64,000 nucleotides of DNA from JBMYYR01 sp965243605 (GCA_965243605.1 CBDEVQ010000098.1:5103-69102); one strand, 5' to 3'. Shown: positions 28,290-39,060, counted from the first letter of the stretch. Notes: generated by a model not told the origin, from the letters alone. A program made the numbers and translations.

Positions 28290-29560
28290 GATCGCCCCGA
28301 TGGGGCTTTGTTCAGGTCGCTCCGATGGAGCTATGATGTAATTGCTGATACATGTTTCTTTTGATGATCGCCCCGATGGGGCTTTGTCAGGTCGCTCCGA
28401 TGGAGCTATGATATGATTGCTGATACATGTTTTTTTTGATGATCGCTCCGATGGGGCTTTGTCAGGTCGCTCCGATGGAGCTATGATATGATTGCTGATA
28501 CATGTTGTCTTTTGATGATCGCCCCGATGGGGCGTTGTCAGGTCGCTCCGATGGAGCTATGATATGATTACTGATACATGTTTCTTTTGATGATCGTCCC
28601 GATGGGGCGTTATTCAGGGTCGCTCCGATGGAGCTATGATGTGGATTGCTGATACATGTTTCTTTTGATGATCGCCCCGATGGGGCGTTGTCAGGTCGCT
28701 CCGATGGAGGTATGATATGATTGCTGATACATGTTTCTTTTGATGATCGCCCCGATGGGGCTTTGTCAGGTCGCTCCGATGGAGCTATGATATGATTGCT
28801 GATACATGTTTCTTTTGATGATCGCCCCGATGGGGCGTTGTCAGGTCGCTCCGATGGAGCTATGATATGATTACTGATACATGTTTCTTTTGATGATCGT
28901 CCCGATGGGGCGTTATTCAGGTCGCTCCGATGGAGCTATGCTGGGATTGCTGATACATGTTTCTTTTGATGATCGCCCCGATGGGGCGTTGTCAGGTCGC
29001 TCCGATGGAGCTATGATATGATTGCTGATACATGTTTCTTTTGATGATCGCCCCGATGGGGCGTTGTCAGGTCGCTCCGATGGAGCTATGATATGATTAC
29101 TGATACATGTTTCTTTTGATGATCGTCCCGATGGGGCTTATCAGGTCGCTCCAATGGAACTATGATGTGATTGCTGATACATGTTTCTTTTGATGATCGC
29201 CCCGATGGGGCGTTGTCAGGTCGCTCCGATGGAGCTATGATATGATTACTGATACATGTTTCTTTTGATGATCGTCCCGATGGGGCGTTGTTCAGGTCGC
29301 TCCGATGGAGCTATGATGTAATTGCTGATACATGTTTCTTTTGGATGATCGCCCCGATGGGGCTTTGTCAGGTCGCTCCGATGGAGCTATGATATGATTG
29401 CTGATACATGTTTCTTTTGATGATCGCCCCGATGGGGCTTTGTCAGGTCGTTCCGATGGAGCTATGATATGATTGCTGATACATGTTTCTTTTGATGATC
29501 GCCCCGATGGAGCTTTGTTCAGGTCGCTATAATGGAGTTATATTCGAATTGCTATAACAT
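28290..29560. repeat. Tandem array of about 17 double-hairpin units of 75-76 bp
   Basis: Units start at about 28290, 28366, 28441, 28517, 28592, 28670, 28744, 28820, 28895, 28971, 29046, 29121, 29194, 29270, 29346, 29421 and 29497. Each contains GCCCCGATGGGGC (5-bp stem, GAT loop), a short link, GCTCCGATGGAGC (same design), and an AT-rich spacer of about 30 bases (ATGATTGCTGATACATG). Both hairpins share the core CCGATGG and lie in the same orientation. A variant start (TCGTCCC) and a link variant (GTTATTCAGG) recur every four units early in the array, hinting at a higher-order repeat. The last unit decays before the transposase remnant. The design resembles clustered REP elements rather than CRISPR. 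Confidence 0.9.
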
Positions 29561-29668
29561 GGCTTTTAAGAAAACATATGACATAAAACCCAAACCCTAA
29601 AGGGTGACCCTGTTAAACTATTTCGCTATATTTATAAAACTTATAATTCTATTTTAATTCTATATAAC

Positions 29669-30124
29669 ATGGCTAATACTTATTCTCAAATCTATATTCA
29701 AATGTTTTTACGGTTAAATACAGACAAAAATTAATACCTGCTCATCACAGAGAAACCTTACATAAGTTTATCACCGGAATTGTTACCAAGCGTCAACAAA
29801 AGCTATTGGCTATTTTTGCAATGCCAGATCATCATTCATATCTTGGTTCGTTTACAGCCTAATATTTCTATTTCAGATTTAGTAAGAGATATTAAAGCAG
29901 GTTCTTCTAAATTTATTTCAGATAATAATTGGGTAAAAGGAAAGTTTAGTTGGCAAAACGGGTTTGGGGCTTTCTCATATGCAAATAGTGAAATTGATAA
30001 TGTTATCCGATATGTTCAAAACCAAGAAGAACGTCATAAAAAACAAACCTTTAAAAAGGAATATTTAGATATATTAGATCGATTTGAAATTGACTATAAT
30101 GATAAATATACCTTCGATTGGTAA
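29669..30124 (+). pseudogene. IS200-like / REP-associated Y1 transposase remnant
   Basis: The product begins MANTYSQIYIQ, then a one-base loss near 29702 shifts the frame; it continues as VKYRQKLIPAHHRETLHKFITGIVTK, shifts again inside the metal-binding motif MPDHIHIL (near 29830), and then runs as LQPNISISDLVRDIKAGSSKF to FNW-type and NVIRYVQNQEERH sequence with the expected YDEKY-like end. This is the single-domain HUH/Y1 tyrosine transposase of about 150 residues common in Bacteroidota. Its catalytic Tyr would lie in IRYVQNQ. Such enzymes cut hairpin-bearing single-stranded DNA; the hairpin array directly upstream is a natural substrate candidate. Confidence 0.8.
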
Positions 30125-30227
30125 ATTCTAATCTCGTTATTAAACTTTCTTAATTTCACAATAAAATCAATTACATAGTGTGTGCTTTACACTTCATAAA
30201 CAACATAAAATAAAACAACAAACACTT

Positions 30228-30940
30228 ATGAAAATCCCCAAAATAAAGGGCATAATTGATCGAAGGAATTCTTATTAATTACCAAGTAGACAAAACCGTT
30301 TTAGAAAAGTACTTATCTGCTCCATTCACTCCTAAATTGGTTAATGGAAAAGGAATAGCGGGTATTTGCTTAATTCGACTTCAACATATTAGTGCCGAGT
30401 ATACTTCCTAAATTCTTTGGGATTTCTTCAGAAAATGGAGCTCATAGAATAGCCGTTGAATGGATGGAAGATGGTATATTAAAAGAAGGGGTTTATATTC
30501 CAAGGAGAGATACTTCGTCTCAATTAAATTCACTTGCTGGAGGTAGTTCTTCCTGGTGTACACCACCATGCTCAATTTAACGTAATAGAAACAATGACCA
30601 ATATAATGTTAGTTTTATTAGTCAAGATGGTACAAGTTTATCTATTAAACTATAGAAACGAAGCTATGGAATTCAGAAAGTGTTTTCGACGATTTTAGAT
30701 TGTGTATCCAATTTCTTTGAACAGGGGTCGAAGGGGTATTCACCAAATGGTTCACATTTTGATGGACTAGAATTAAGAACAACACAATGAACGTTTCTCT
30801 ATTAGATGTCGAATCGGTTCAATCTAGTTTCTTTGAAGACCAATCTATTTTCCCAAAAGGGTCTATTCAGTTTGATAATGCATTTGCTTATGCAAAACGT
30901 AGAACATGAATGGATTGAATTAAATAGAATATCAAGATGA
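30228..30940 (+). pseudogene. DUF2071 (acetoacetate decarboxylase-fold) protein, several frameshifts
   Basis: Starts MKIPKIKGIIDRRILINYQVD, typical of DUF2071/YqjF-like proteins, and can be followed through LVNGKGIAGICLIRLQHI, the intact piece FFGISSENGAHRIAVEW and YIPRRDTSSQLNSLAGG, the VHHHAQFN stretch, and a C-terminus ending with EHEWIELNRI. At least five single-base indels (for example an extra G near 30400, changes near 30545 and 30595) break it. Repaired length about 237 residues. Function of the family unknown. Confidence 0.75.
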
Positions 30941-30972
30941 ACAATAATGTAAACCGTTTCTCGTAACTTTAT

Positions 30973-31797
30973 ATGCAAAATAAATATCTATTAAAAAATC
31001 TGCTGTTATATGTATTAGCTGCTATTTCTATTCTTTGTAATGACCAGTGGCAAAAAGATCAAGTATTAAGACAGCCAATACTAATAAACTCTCAAATTGT
31101 AGATTCTAATACAATTGATACAAATACGTTATATTTATCAACCCAATATTTCCTAAATGCATTGGAAGCTTTCCTCCTGTCGATACAATTGATATAAATC
31201 CTGAATATAAATTTACAATTTATGATTCATTATATCTCAATAAGATTCCAGAACCATACAATTCGTCTCTCCCTAATGATTCTTTTGAAATATCAATACG
31301 ACCTAATCAGGATATGTATTACAGTAAAGATGAACACACCCAGAACGATAAATTTTTCCCAGTATTTGTTCAAAACATAAGCCACTCAAATAGATATTGG
31401 CAATTAAAAAGATTCCGATGGTTTTGGGTCTAGGAGATCTTTGATTCTACAAACAATACTTGGAATCCTCTTGAACATTATCCTACTGGTTGTGGATGTT
31501 GTCCGAGTACTTGAAAGTCAAACCTAAATATACCCTTGTATTCTTATTTAAAAAATATGAAGGTTCAATGGCTGGCTACAGCAAGAATAAGGTTAAATAA
31601 TAACGATTCAATCCTGACAAGTTCAACTATCCTATTCATATAAATCCCACACAACACGTCTAGATACAAGTTCGTATAATTATAAATTACTTAAACATAG
31701 TGAAGATAGTATGTTCAATTATACAAAAGCTTTATTTCATTATATTCCTTTAGATTATCAAAAATGGTATCAAGACCACATTAATTCTCGTCCTTAA
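30973..31797 (+). pseudogene. Broken gene of unknown function
   Basis: Begins MQNKYLLKNLLLYVLAAISILCNDQW, a signal-like or membrane-anchor start, and continues in coding-like sequence through several frames: YFLKCIGSFPPVDTIDINPEYKF, SLPNDSFEISIRPNQDMYY, FPVFVQNISHSNRYW, a cysteine-containing PTGCGCCPST, and an end HYIPLDYQKWYQDHINSRP. I do not recognise the family. Frames change every 100-200 bases. Confidence 0.5.
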
Positions 31798-31967
31798 TAC
31801 ACAATTGCAAACCACTATTACAATGTGTATACAGCGATCATAACCAATCATTTGAATCGACTTTACAACGTTTCTCTTTTACACTGATCCTCTTGTATGA
31901 TCTACTAAGATAACCATGATTATAAATTTTCTTTCATTATATTTATAACTTATTAAATATAACATTC

Positions 31968-33310
31968 ATGAAAATATCATTCTATATACTTTCTATTTCT
32001 AACACATATTCTATTTACTAAGAATACAAAAGCCTTTACAACAGCCGATTTGTATTCAATAGACATTCCTATTAAACACCAATTTAACAAAGAAGGAAAA
32101 CATCAGCTAAAGACACCTAACCTATATGTTTATGAAGACAAGTGGTTTTATTGGATATATCAATAAAAACGGGGAAATTGTAATCCCAGCTAAATATGCA
32201 CATGCCAATGCATTTTCCAACTGTGGATTGGCGAAAGTTATTGAACCTAATAAGAAATTTGGATACATTAATATAAAAGGTGAATACGCTCTAAATCCTC
32301 AATATATCCTTGCTTCTAATTTTATAAATAATAAAGCCTTTATATATCAAGATGGGGTATTCAAAATCATAAAACATACAGGTGCGAATTACACATAGTT
32401 TACCAAAAAACATTATAGATATTAACCTTTCTAAAAAAAGAAATTCACAAAGGGGTTATTGTTAAAACAACCACTGGAAAAAATGGATTAATTGATAACC
32501 ATGGGCAAACTCCTTATAGATACTATATATAATCATCTTATTAACATTAACGACTCTCTATTTTTGGATCAAAATTTTCATTCTTACGACTCTACTACTT
32601 TTAAAATCTTAAACATAGCATCTCCTCTTATAAACTATCTATTTATAGAACATTACGAAAACTGGAACACTGGAGAAATTGAATTTATTGTGAGAAATAA
32701 AAATACTTTAAAAACAGAAACACTTACCCTAAAATGTTAAATAAGAAAATAATTCCTTTTACAAGTCAGATTATGATTCTATAATTCAATACATTGATAG
32801 GACAACTGAAAAGGTTATTTTAGAAACAAAAATAAAGGACAACGTAAATTCCAAAACACCGTTTCAAACACGCTCGTTATTATAAAAAACGATCAATTAA
32901 TCATGAAAGTCTGGACTCTTAAATCTAAGAATGAATTTACTTATATTCCTTCAAAAGAGACTTCTAAAAATTAAAACAATACATCGTGTTGTGTTCCAAT
33001 TCAGAACTGTATCTAACCAAAAGCGCCTGGACAGATCCATTAGAAAAATTCATATTAACTTGTAAAGACTGTCATTATGAACCTGTATTTGATACGATTG
33101 ATTCTGATTTTAGTTATCGTTTCAGTATCCTGAAATTTATGAGACATTAAAGTTAAAGCTAGAATTAAATTAGAGATTATTCAAAATAATTCAGATACTA
33201 CAACTGTTGTATCCAAACCTTATAAACAAAAGATACCTTCTTACTTTTTATTAAATCTAGATCCTTGGTTATTAAAAGCTTTATTGATAATTAAACAATT
33301 GGTTGTTTGA
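31968..33310 (+). pseudogene. WG-repeat protein, multiply frameshifted
   Basis: Short open pieces show WG/KWG-type repeats: GFIGYINKNGEIVIPAKYAHANAF then CGLAKVIE, FGYINIKGEYALNPQYILASNF, and TGKNGLIDNHGQTLIDTIYNHL after a frame change near 32500. A signal-peptide-like start (MKISFYILSIS) lies at 31968. Later fragments (LTKSAWTDPLEKFILTCKDCHYEP, and a last piece ending LLIIKQLVV) are coding-like but not recognisable. WG-repeat proteins are of unknown function, often secreted or surface-linked. The extent at the 3' end is uncertain. Confidence 0.6.
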
Positions 33311-33368
33311 ATTAACAGGTTGCACCTTTGAAGCTTGAAAAAATTTCCAAAAAGGCGGCATATGGAAC

Positions 33369-33638
33369 TTAATGAAACTCCACCTCAACAAAATCCGATT
33401 CTCCTTTAGATCTACAGGTTAAAATATATCCCTGTTTACGGTCATCAACACCTAATCCTGTTCCTGACTCTTGATTCCACACATCCTGAAATCAACTTGG
33501 CTTTGCATTTACCACATCGTCCTTCTGAACATGAAAATGGGGGATCTAGTTTGTTCCTTCTTAGAGTTGCTAATAGTGTATGCCCTGTTTAAGAGACAGC
33601 TCATGAGCTATATTATTTAAGGTAACTTTTAATTCCAT
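33369..33638 (-). pseudogene. 2Fe-2S ferredoxin, frameshifted
   Basis: Starts MELKVTLNNIAHELSLKQG; after frame changes it shows the plant-type [2Fe-2S] ligand pattern FSCSEGRCGKCKAKLISG and, later, GYILTCRS with the fourth Cys, ending SDFVEVEFH. About 90 residues when repaired, a normal ferredoxin domain. At least three indels. It could be a free ferredoxin or the electron-transfer domain of a reductase whose remainder is missing. Confidence 0.7.
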
Positions 33639-33754
33639 GGTTGTATATTGAAGTATAAAAAGAAATGCCCATTTTATAATAGAACTAAATCCATAATGAG
33701 GCATTCTACTTTCCATTAAGACGATAAAAATACGCCTTTTTAATCTTTTTTCAT

Positions 33755-34127
33755 TTAGAATATTCCAGCAGTTTTCAAAAACAATTTCAAATACTTAGAT
33801 GGCGCATATTTTAAAACGTTGATCTACAATTTTCCTTGAGTTTACCTCATTAGCATTATACAGGCCTCACTTCTTATTCCAACAGAAAACTTACCCAAAT
33901 CACCAAGGTGAACAGCATTTCCTTCTCTAAGTTCGCGCTTCATAATATCTACATTCCTATTAAGGATGCATATACGTCTGCCCCTTCTTAAGGTACCTTC
34001 CATCGCTTATTAATTCGGCTAGTCTATTTAACCCTATAGTTTCTTGAGGGATGCTAAAGCAAAATAGGAAGGATTGATTCGGTTTACCAGGTATCTTTTT
34101 AGGAACAACTTTATATTTAATAGACAT
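33755..34127 (-). pseudogene. HU-family DNA-binding protein (Bacteroidota HU-like type), frameshifted
   Basis: Starts MSIKYKVVPKKIPGKPNQSF, the characteristic beginning of Bacteroidota HU-like proteins, continues ETIGLNRLAELISDG, then after frame changes DIMKRELREGNAVHLGDLGKFSVGIRSEA, and ends KYAPSKYLKLFLKTAGIF. Repaired length about 124 residues, as in intact relatives. These proteins bind DNA and are often found near mobile or repetitive regions. Confidence 0.72.
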
Positions 34128-34270
34128 AATTTAGAATATATAATTAGAATGGCTTAGACAATTAGATTAAGCTTACAAGACCTAAATTACGAAAAACCAA
34201 CTACATAAAGGCGTGAAAAAAGGCATCTATAGGACTGGAATATCTTTACAAATGATTACGAATACTAAAC

Positions 34271-34363
34271 CTCGCGAGGTTTTTAAAAAGCTGGCGAGGA
34301 ATTTCAAAATGCTGGCGAGGTTTTAAAAAAAGCTGGCGAGGTCTATGTCATTCGCTGGCGAAG
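34271..34363. repeat. Five 21-bp direct repeats built on GCTGGCGAGG
   Basis: CTCGCGAGG (34271-34279, within the perfect palindrome ACCTCGCGAGGT) is followed by GCTGGCGAGG at 34290, 34311 and 34332 and GCTGGCGAAG at 34354, separated by A/T-rich spacers of about 11 bases. The spacing of 20-22 bases is two helical turns, so all copies face the same side of DNA. Confidence 0.75.
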
Positions 34364-34460
34364 TTTTACTTAAAATAGCATATGACTATGTCCCATACCC
34401 CCTTTCTAATGAGAACATTTCTCTTCTATTGGAGCTTAACTCTTCTATATTAATCCGTTT

Positions 34461-34490
34461 TTGATCGTTTATATAGGTCCAATATATTTA
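34461..34490 (+). promoter_or_regulatory. Promoter candidate of mfd
   Basis: TTG (34461-34463), a 19-base spacer, and TATATTTA (34483-34490), one base from TAnnTTTG. It lies 62 bases before the mfd ATG. Confidence 0.5.
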
Positions 34491-34552
34491 CATAAAATTG
34501 AATCATTCCTTCTTATTTTTTAATATTTTTGAACCTCAACTAATCCTAAATC

Positions 34553-37500
34553 ATGACGGTTAATTCATTTTTAGATTTTTTTAAGGCTCGTAATACAACC
34601 TTAGCATTTCAAAATTTACTTAAAGAGAATCATAAATCTTATCATTTAGAGCAAACTCAGCATTCTTTATTAAGTATTGAACTTAGCTTATGGCTAAATG
34701 CCTCAGAAAAAACCCAATTCCTTATTTGCGAAAATAAAGAAGAGGCCATTTATTATTTAAATGATTTACAACATTTTTTAGGAGATGAACAATGTTTATT
34801 CTATCCTGGGTCTTACCGTAGGCCTTATGATATTGAAGAAACTGACAATGCTAATGTATTGTTTAGAGCCGAAACCATTAACCGTTTAAATTCTAGAAAT
34901 AAACCTAGTGTAGTTGTCTCCTACCCGGATGCTTTATTCGAAAAAGTAGTTGATAAAAAGACGCTTAAGAGTCAGACTCAAAAGATTTCTGTTGGCGATT
35001 TATTAGATCGTAATTTTATTGAAGAAATATTATACGATTATAATTTTGAACGTGTTGATTTCGTTTACGAACCAGGTCAGTTTTCTGTAAGAGGAGAGCT
35101 GATAGATGTATTCTCATTCTCGGATGATTATCCTTATCGTATTCAATTTTTTGATAATGAAGTGGAAAGTATTCGATTGTTTGATCCTTCGGATCAACGT
35201 TCTATTGAGACAAGAAAGACGGTTAGTTTAGTTTCTAACATCGAAAATAAAAACATCGAAAATCGTGTATCGTTTTTCGAATATATAAAATCGGATGCTC
35301 AAATTTGGGTTAAAAACATTGCCTTTTGCAAAGAACGTTTAGATGAACTGTTTGTAAAAGCAACCGATATTTTTCAGAAAAAAGAATTAGAATCTACACT
35401 ACGCGTGTCAGGTCCTAGACAATTGTTTTATACGGGTAAAGACTTTATATCCGATCTATCAAATTTATCATACATAGAATTCGGAGCTCAGCAGTTTGAA
35501 GATTCTCAAAATACTTTTACATTTTCAACAAAGCCACAACGTAGTTTCCAACGTGATTTTAGTTTATTAACGGATCAGATGAAGCTGTGGAATGATGAAG
35601 GTAAAATTATTTTCATTGCCTGTTCTGGTAAAAAACAAATTGAACGTTTCGAAGAGATATTCTCAGAAATAGATGAAGATTTGAACTATACTCCTGTTTT
35701 ATTGCCTTTGTATAGAGGGTTTGAAATGGAAGATTGTATTGTGTTAACCGATCATCAAATCTTTGAACGCTACCATAAATATAAACTTAAAAATCAAGAC
35801 TTTACTAAAAATCAATTTAGTCTTAAAGAAATATCCAAACTTGAACGTGGTGACTATGTAACTCATATTGATCATGGTATTGGTAAGTTTGGTGGACTCC
35901 AAAAAATGGATGTTAATGGTAAAGAACAAGAGGTTATTAAAATTATTTATAAGAATAATGACCTGTTGTATGTCTCTATTCACTCTCTACATAAAATTGC
36001 CAAATTTAATGGGAAAGATGGAAAAGAGCCTGCTATTAATCAATTGGGTTCTCCTAAATGGAAGAATCTTAAGAATAAAACGAAGTCTAAAATAAAGAAA
36101 ATTGCCTTCGATTTAATTCAGGTTTATGCCAAACGAAAATCGGCTAAAGGGTTTGCTTTTGCGCAAGATTCTTATTTACAACATGAGTTAGAAGCAAGTT
36201 TTATTTATGAAGATACACCAGACCAATTAAAGGCAACCAACGATATTAAGGCCGATATGGAAAAGCAAATGCCTATGGATAGGTTAGTTTGTGGAGATGT
36301 TGGATTTGGAAAAACCGAAGTGGCCATACGTGCTGCTTTTAAAGCTGTAGCCGATTCTAAACAAGTTGTTGTTTTAGTTCCTACAACCATTCTTGCTTTA
36401 CAGCATTATAAATCGTTTAAAAAACGATTAAAAGGGCTACCATGTAATGTGGATTATATTAACCGTTTTAAAACGGCTAAAGAGCAAAAAGAAACTCTAA
36501 AACGATTATCCGAAGGTAAAATTGATATTCTAATTGGTACACATCGTGTGGTTGGTAAGGATGTTAAATTTAAAGATCTTGGATTATTAATTATTGATGA
36601 AGAACAGAAATTTGGTGTTTCTGTAAAAGATAAATTAAAAAGTTTTAAGACCAATATTGATACCTTAACGCTTACGGCAACACCTATTCCTCGTACATTA
36701 CAGTTTAGCTTAATGGCTGCCCGAGATTTGTCCATTATGACAACTCCACCAGCGAATCGTTATCCTGTAGAAACAAAATTGGTTGGTTTTAATGAAGAGA
36801 CTATTCGAGATGCCGTAAGGTATGAGCTACAACGTGGAGGACAGGTTTATATCATAAATAACCGTATAGAAAACATGAAGGAAGTGTCAGGTATGGTTCA
36901 ACGCCTTTGTCCCGATGCTAAAATTTCTATAGGTCATGGGCAAATGGATGGTTCTAAATTAGAGCGCATTATGATGGACTTTATTGAAGGTGAATCTGAT
37001 GTCTTGATTGCCACTACAATTATTGAAAATGGATTAGATGTACCAAATGCCAATACAATTTTAATTAATAATGCCAATAATTTCGGATTATCAGACTTAC
37101 ACCAAATGCGTGGTCGTGTTGGTCGTTCGAACAAAAAGGCCTTTTGTTATTTAATTTCGCCTCCGCTTTCTAGTTTACCTGAAGATTCTAGAAAACGTTT
37201 ACAAGCTTTAGAACAATATTCTGATTTAGGATCTGGATTCCATATTGCGATGAAAGATTTAGAGATTAGAGGAGCTGGTGATTTGTTAGGTGGTGAACAA
37301 AGTGGATTTATTTCTGATATTGGATTTGAAACCTATAATAAAATCCTGAATGAAGCGGTTAGAGAACTTAAAGACAATGAATTTAAGGACTTATATAACG
37401 AAGAGGATCATGAAGTTGAATTCGTACACGAATGTCAAATAGATACCGACTTAGAGTTAATGATTCCGAATGATTATGTCCAAAATATTGGAGAACGTTT

Positions 37501-37897
37501 GGCTTTATATCATCAACTTAATGCTTATGTTAATGAGGAGGAGTTAGAAACGTTTAAACAAGAAATTACTGACCGATTTGGTTCTATTCCTGAACAAACG
37601 AAAGAGCTTATTCGCTCTCTGCCTTTAAAGTGGTTAGCTAAGGAATTAGGGTTCCAAAAATTAGTTATTAAATCCGGTAAGATGATTGGTCATTTCTTGG
37701 CGGATCAAGATTCCGAATACTTTTCATCGCCTGTATTTCACAACATCCTCACTCAAATTCAATATATGAGTAAAGATTGTGTTCTTAAGCAAAAGGGTGA
37801 AAAACTAACTTTAGTCTTTAGTTCTATTAAAACAATCAAACAAGCCAAAACATTTTTAAACAAACTACAATTAAACCATGTAGAAGTTAAGGTCTAA
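34553..37897 (+). CDS. mfd: Transcription-repair coupling factor
   Basis: A DNA translocase that removes RNA polymerase stalled at DNA lesions and recruits UvrA. 1114 residues. Order: UvrB-homology region at the N-terminus (about 1-330, YPGSYRRPYDIEE), RNA polymerase-interacting CarD-like domain (about 430-520, LERGDYVTHIDHGIGKF), helicase core with Walker A GDVGFGKTEVA, DEEQKFG in the DEEQ motif, TATPIPRTL, and MRGRVGRS for motif VI, then the TRCF C-terminal domain. The frame is intact over 3.3 kb, which contrasts with the broken genes immediately upstream. Confidence 0.96.
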   Translation: MTVNSFLDFFKARNTTLAFQNLLKENHKSYHLEQTQHSLLSIELSLWLNASEKTQFLICENKEEAIYYLNDLQHFLGDEQCLFYPGSYRRPYDIEETDNANVLFRAETINRLNSRNKPSVVVSYPDALFEKVVDKKTLKSQTQKISVGDLLDRNFIEEILYDYNFERVDFVYEPGQFSVRGELIDVFSFSDDYPYRIQFFDNEVESIRLFDPSDQRSIETRKTVSLVSNIENKNIENRVSFFEYIKSDAQIWVKNIAFCKERLDELFVKATDIFQKKELESTLRVSGPRQLFYTGKDFISDLSNLSYIEFGAQQFEDSQNTFTFSTKPQRSFQRDFSLLTDQMKLWNDEGKIIFIACSGKKQIERFEEIFSEIDEDLNYTPVLLPLYRGFEMEDCIVLTDHQIFERYHKYKLKNQDFTKNQFSLKEISKLERGDYVTHIDHGIGKFGGLQKMDVNGKEQEVIKIIYKNNDLLYVSIHSLHKIAKFNGKDGKEPAINQLGSPKWKNLKNKTKSKIKKIAFDLIQVYAKRKSAKGFAFAQDSYLQHELEASFIYEDTPDQLKATNDIKADMEKQMPMDRLVCGDVGFGKTEVAIRAAFKAVADSKQVVVLVPTTILALQHYKSFKKRLKGLPCNVDYINRFKTAKEQKETLKRLSEGKIDILIGTHRVVGKDVKFKDLGLLIIDEEQKFGVSVKDKLKSFKTNIDTLTLTATPIPRTLQFSLMAARDLSIMTTPPANRYPVETKLVGFNEETIRDAVRYELQRGGQVYIINNRIENMKEVSGMVQRLCPDAKISIGHGQMDGSKLERIMMDFIEGESDVLIATTIIENGLDVPNANTILINNANNFGLSDLHQMRGRVGRSNKKAFCYLISPPLSSLPEDSRKRLQALEQYSDLGSGFHIAMKDLEIRGAGDLLGGEQSGFISDIGFETYNKILNEAVRELKDNEFKDLYNEEDHEVEFVHECQIDTDLELMIPNDYVQNIGERLALYHQLNAYVNEEELETFKQEITDRFGSIPEQTKELIRSLPLKWLAKELGFQKLVIKSGKMIGHFLADQDSEYFSSPVFHNILTQIQYMSKDCVLKQKGEKLTLVFSSIKTIKQAKTFLNKLQLNHVEVKV

Positions 37898-37902
37898 TTT
37901 TC

Positions 37903-38976
37903 ATGAAATACGACAAGAACTTTAAATCTATTCAATCTAAAATAAAACGTTCCTTTTACCTTTTATTATTATTTGGTAGTATAGGTTCTATTATTCTTTC
38001 TTGGTATTTACTCCGTATTGAATTTAGATCAGATGATCGTTCACTATATGTTATACCTAGTTTGTTTTTTGGGCTATTAGGATGTATAACTCTTACTTCC
38101 TTGTTTTGGAGTATTAATAAATTAACGATTGCCAATAATGAGATAGGAGTAAGTTCTTTATTCAAAAAAAGAAAGACAATTCATTTAACTGATATTGTTT
38201 ATTATACTGAGATCAATAAAGAAAATAAATATCTTAAATAGTCTGAATTGACCTTGTATACGGCGCATCAAAAAATAAAAACTTACTCCAGTTGGTTTTC
38301 TAATAATAAAGCGCTTAGAACAGTACTCATTAAAGGAATAGCAAAGAATGCTCACCTAGAATTAATGAATGCATATAAAATTGGAAGACGTTTTTCTATA
38401 GGGATCTTGGGATTAGGATTATTACTTACATGTCTAAGTTTTAATAATTCTTCAATTAACAACAATCAACTATATTCTAATGATTTACCTACTATTCATG
38501 GAACTATAACCCAAATAAAAAAGCAATATACCCGTAAGAAGGCGTTAAATAAAATTCATATTAAGCTCCAAGAATATCCAGATTTTATGTTCACAATATC
38601 GGATACTGAATTAACAACCTTCCTGTACTCAAACACGATAAATGAAATCTCAAATGGTCAGTTTATTCAAATTAATTTACTTAAAGATACTTACCTTAAA
38701 CATATAACAAAAGCTGAAAACTTAACTCTTTTTGAAGCAATATTTGATTTAGAAATGATTACTGTAAAAGGATTAAAAACAGTACAGAAAACATATATTT
38801 CTATAGAAGAAGTTAATAAACAACAGAGATACACTAATAATCTATTTGTATTGGGTATTATTAGTTTAGCTCTTTTACTTTTTGGTATTATACTTATTAT
38901 AGAATCTACTCAAAAAGCTATTTATAGATACCCACAAAACCATTTATTGTCCTTACCTATTAATACTTCTCAATAA
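37903..38976 (+). pseudogene. Membrane protein of unknown function with an in-frame TAG
   Basis: One continuous frame of 357 sense or stop codons is interrupted only by TAG at 38239-38241. Before it: two membrane segments (about residues 16-34 and 47-66). After it: a segment with another membrane helix (GILGLGLLLTCLSF), a polar extracytoplasmic-like region, and a last membrane helix near the C-terminus (LFVLGIISLALLLFGIILII). Downstream translation could start only at a TTG (38248), so the natural gene is the whole. It begins 5 bases after mfd. Function unknown. Confidence 0.7.
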
Positions 38977-39060
38977 AACACTTTATATGATTATTGATTC
39001 AATATGTTCTAAAACAAATATTTCAGACTATATTCATTTGAAAATACTAAATAAATATTA

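Larger units (their letters stand above)
34128..34552. other. Intergenic stretch of 425 bases
   Basis: Holds a small tandem repeat (34271-34363) and a promoter candidate for mfd (34461-34490). No gene is seen. Confidence 0.6.

Noticed and set aside
28290..29560. CRISPR array
   Set aside because: Spacers are not unique: the whole 75-bp unit repeats, both hairpin parts and the AT-rich part alike, and no cas genes are near.
29669..30124. Intact small transposase gene starting at 29780
   Set aside because: That frame starts inside the conserved N-terminal region and destroys the HIH metal site; the true start is at 29669 and two shifts are needed.
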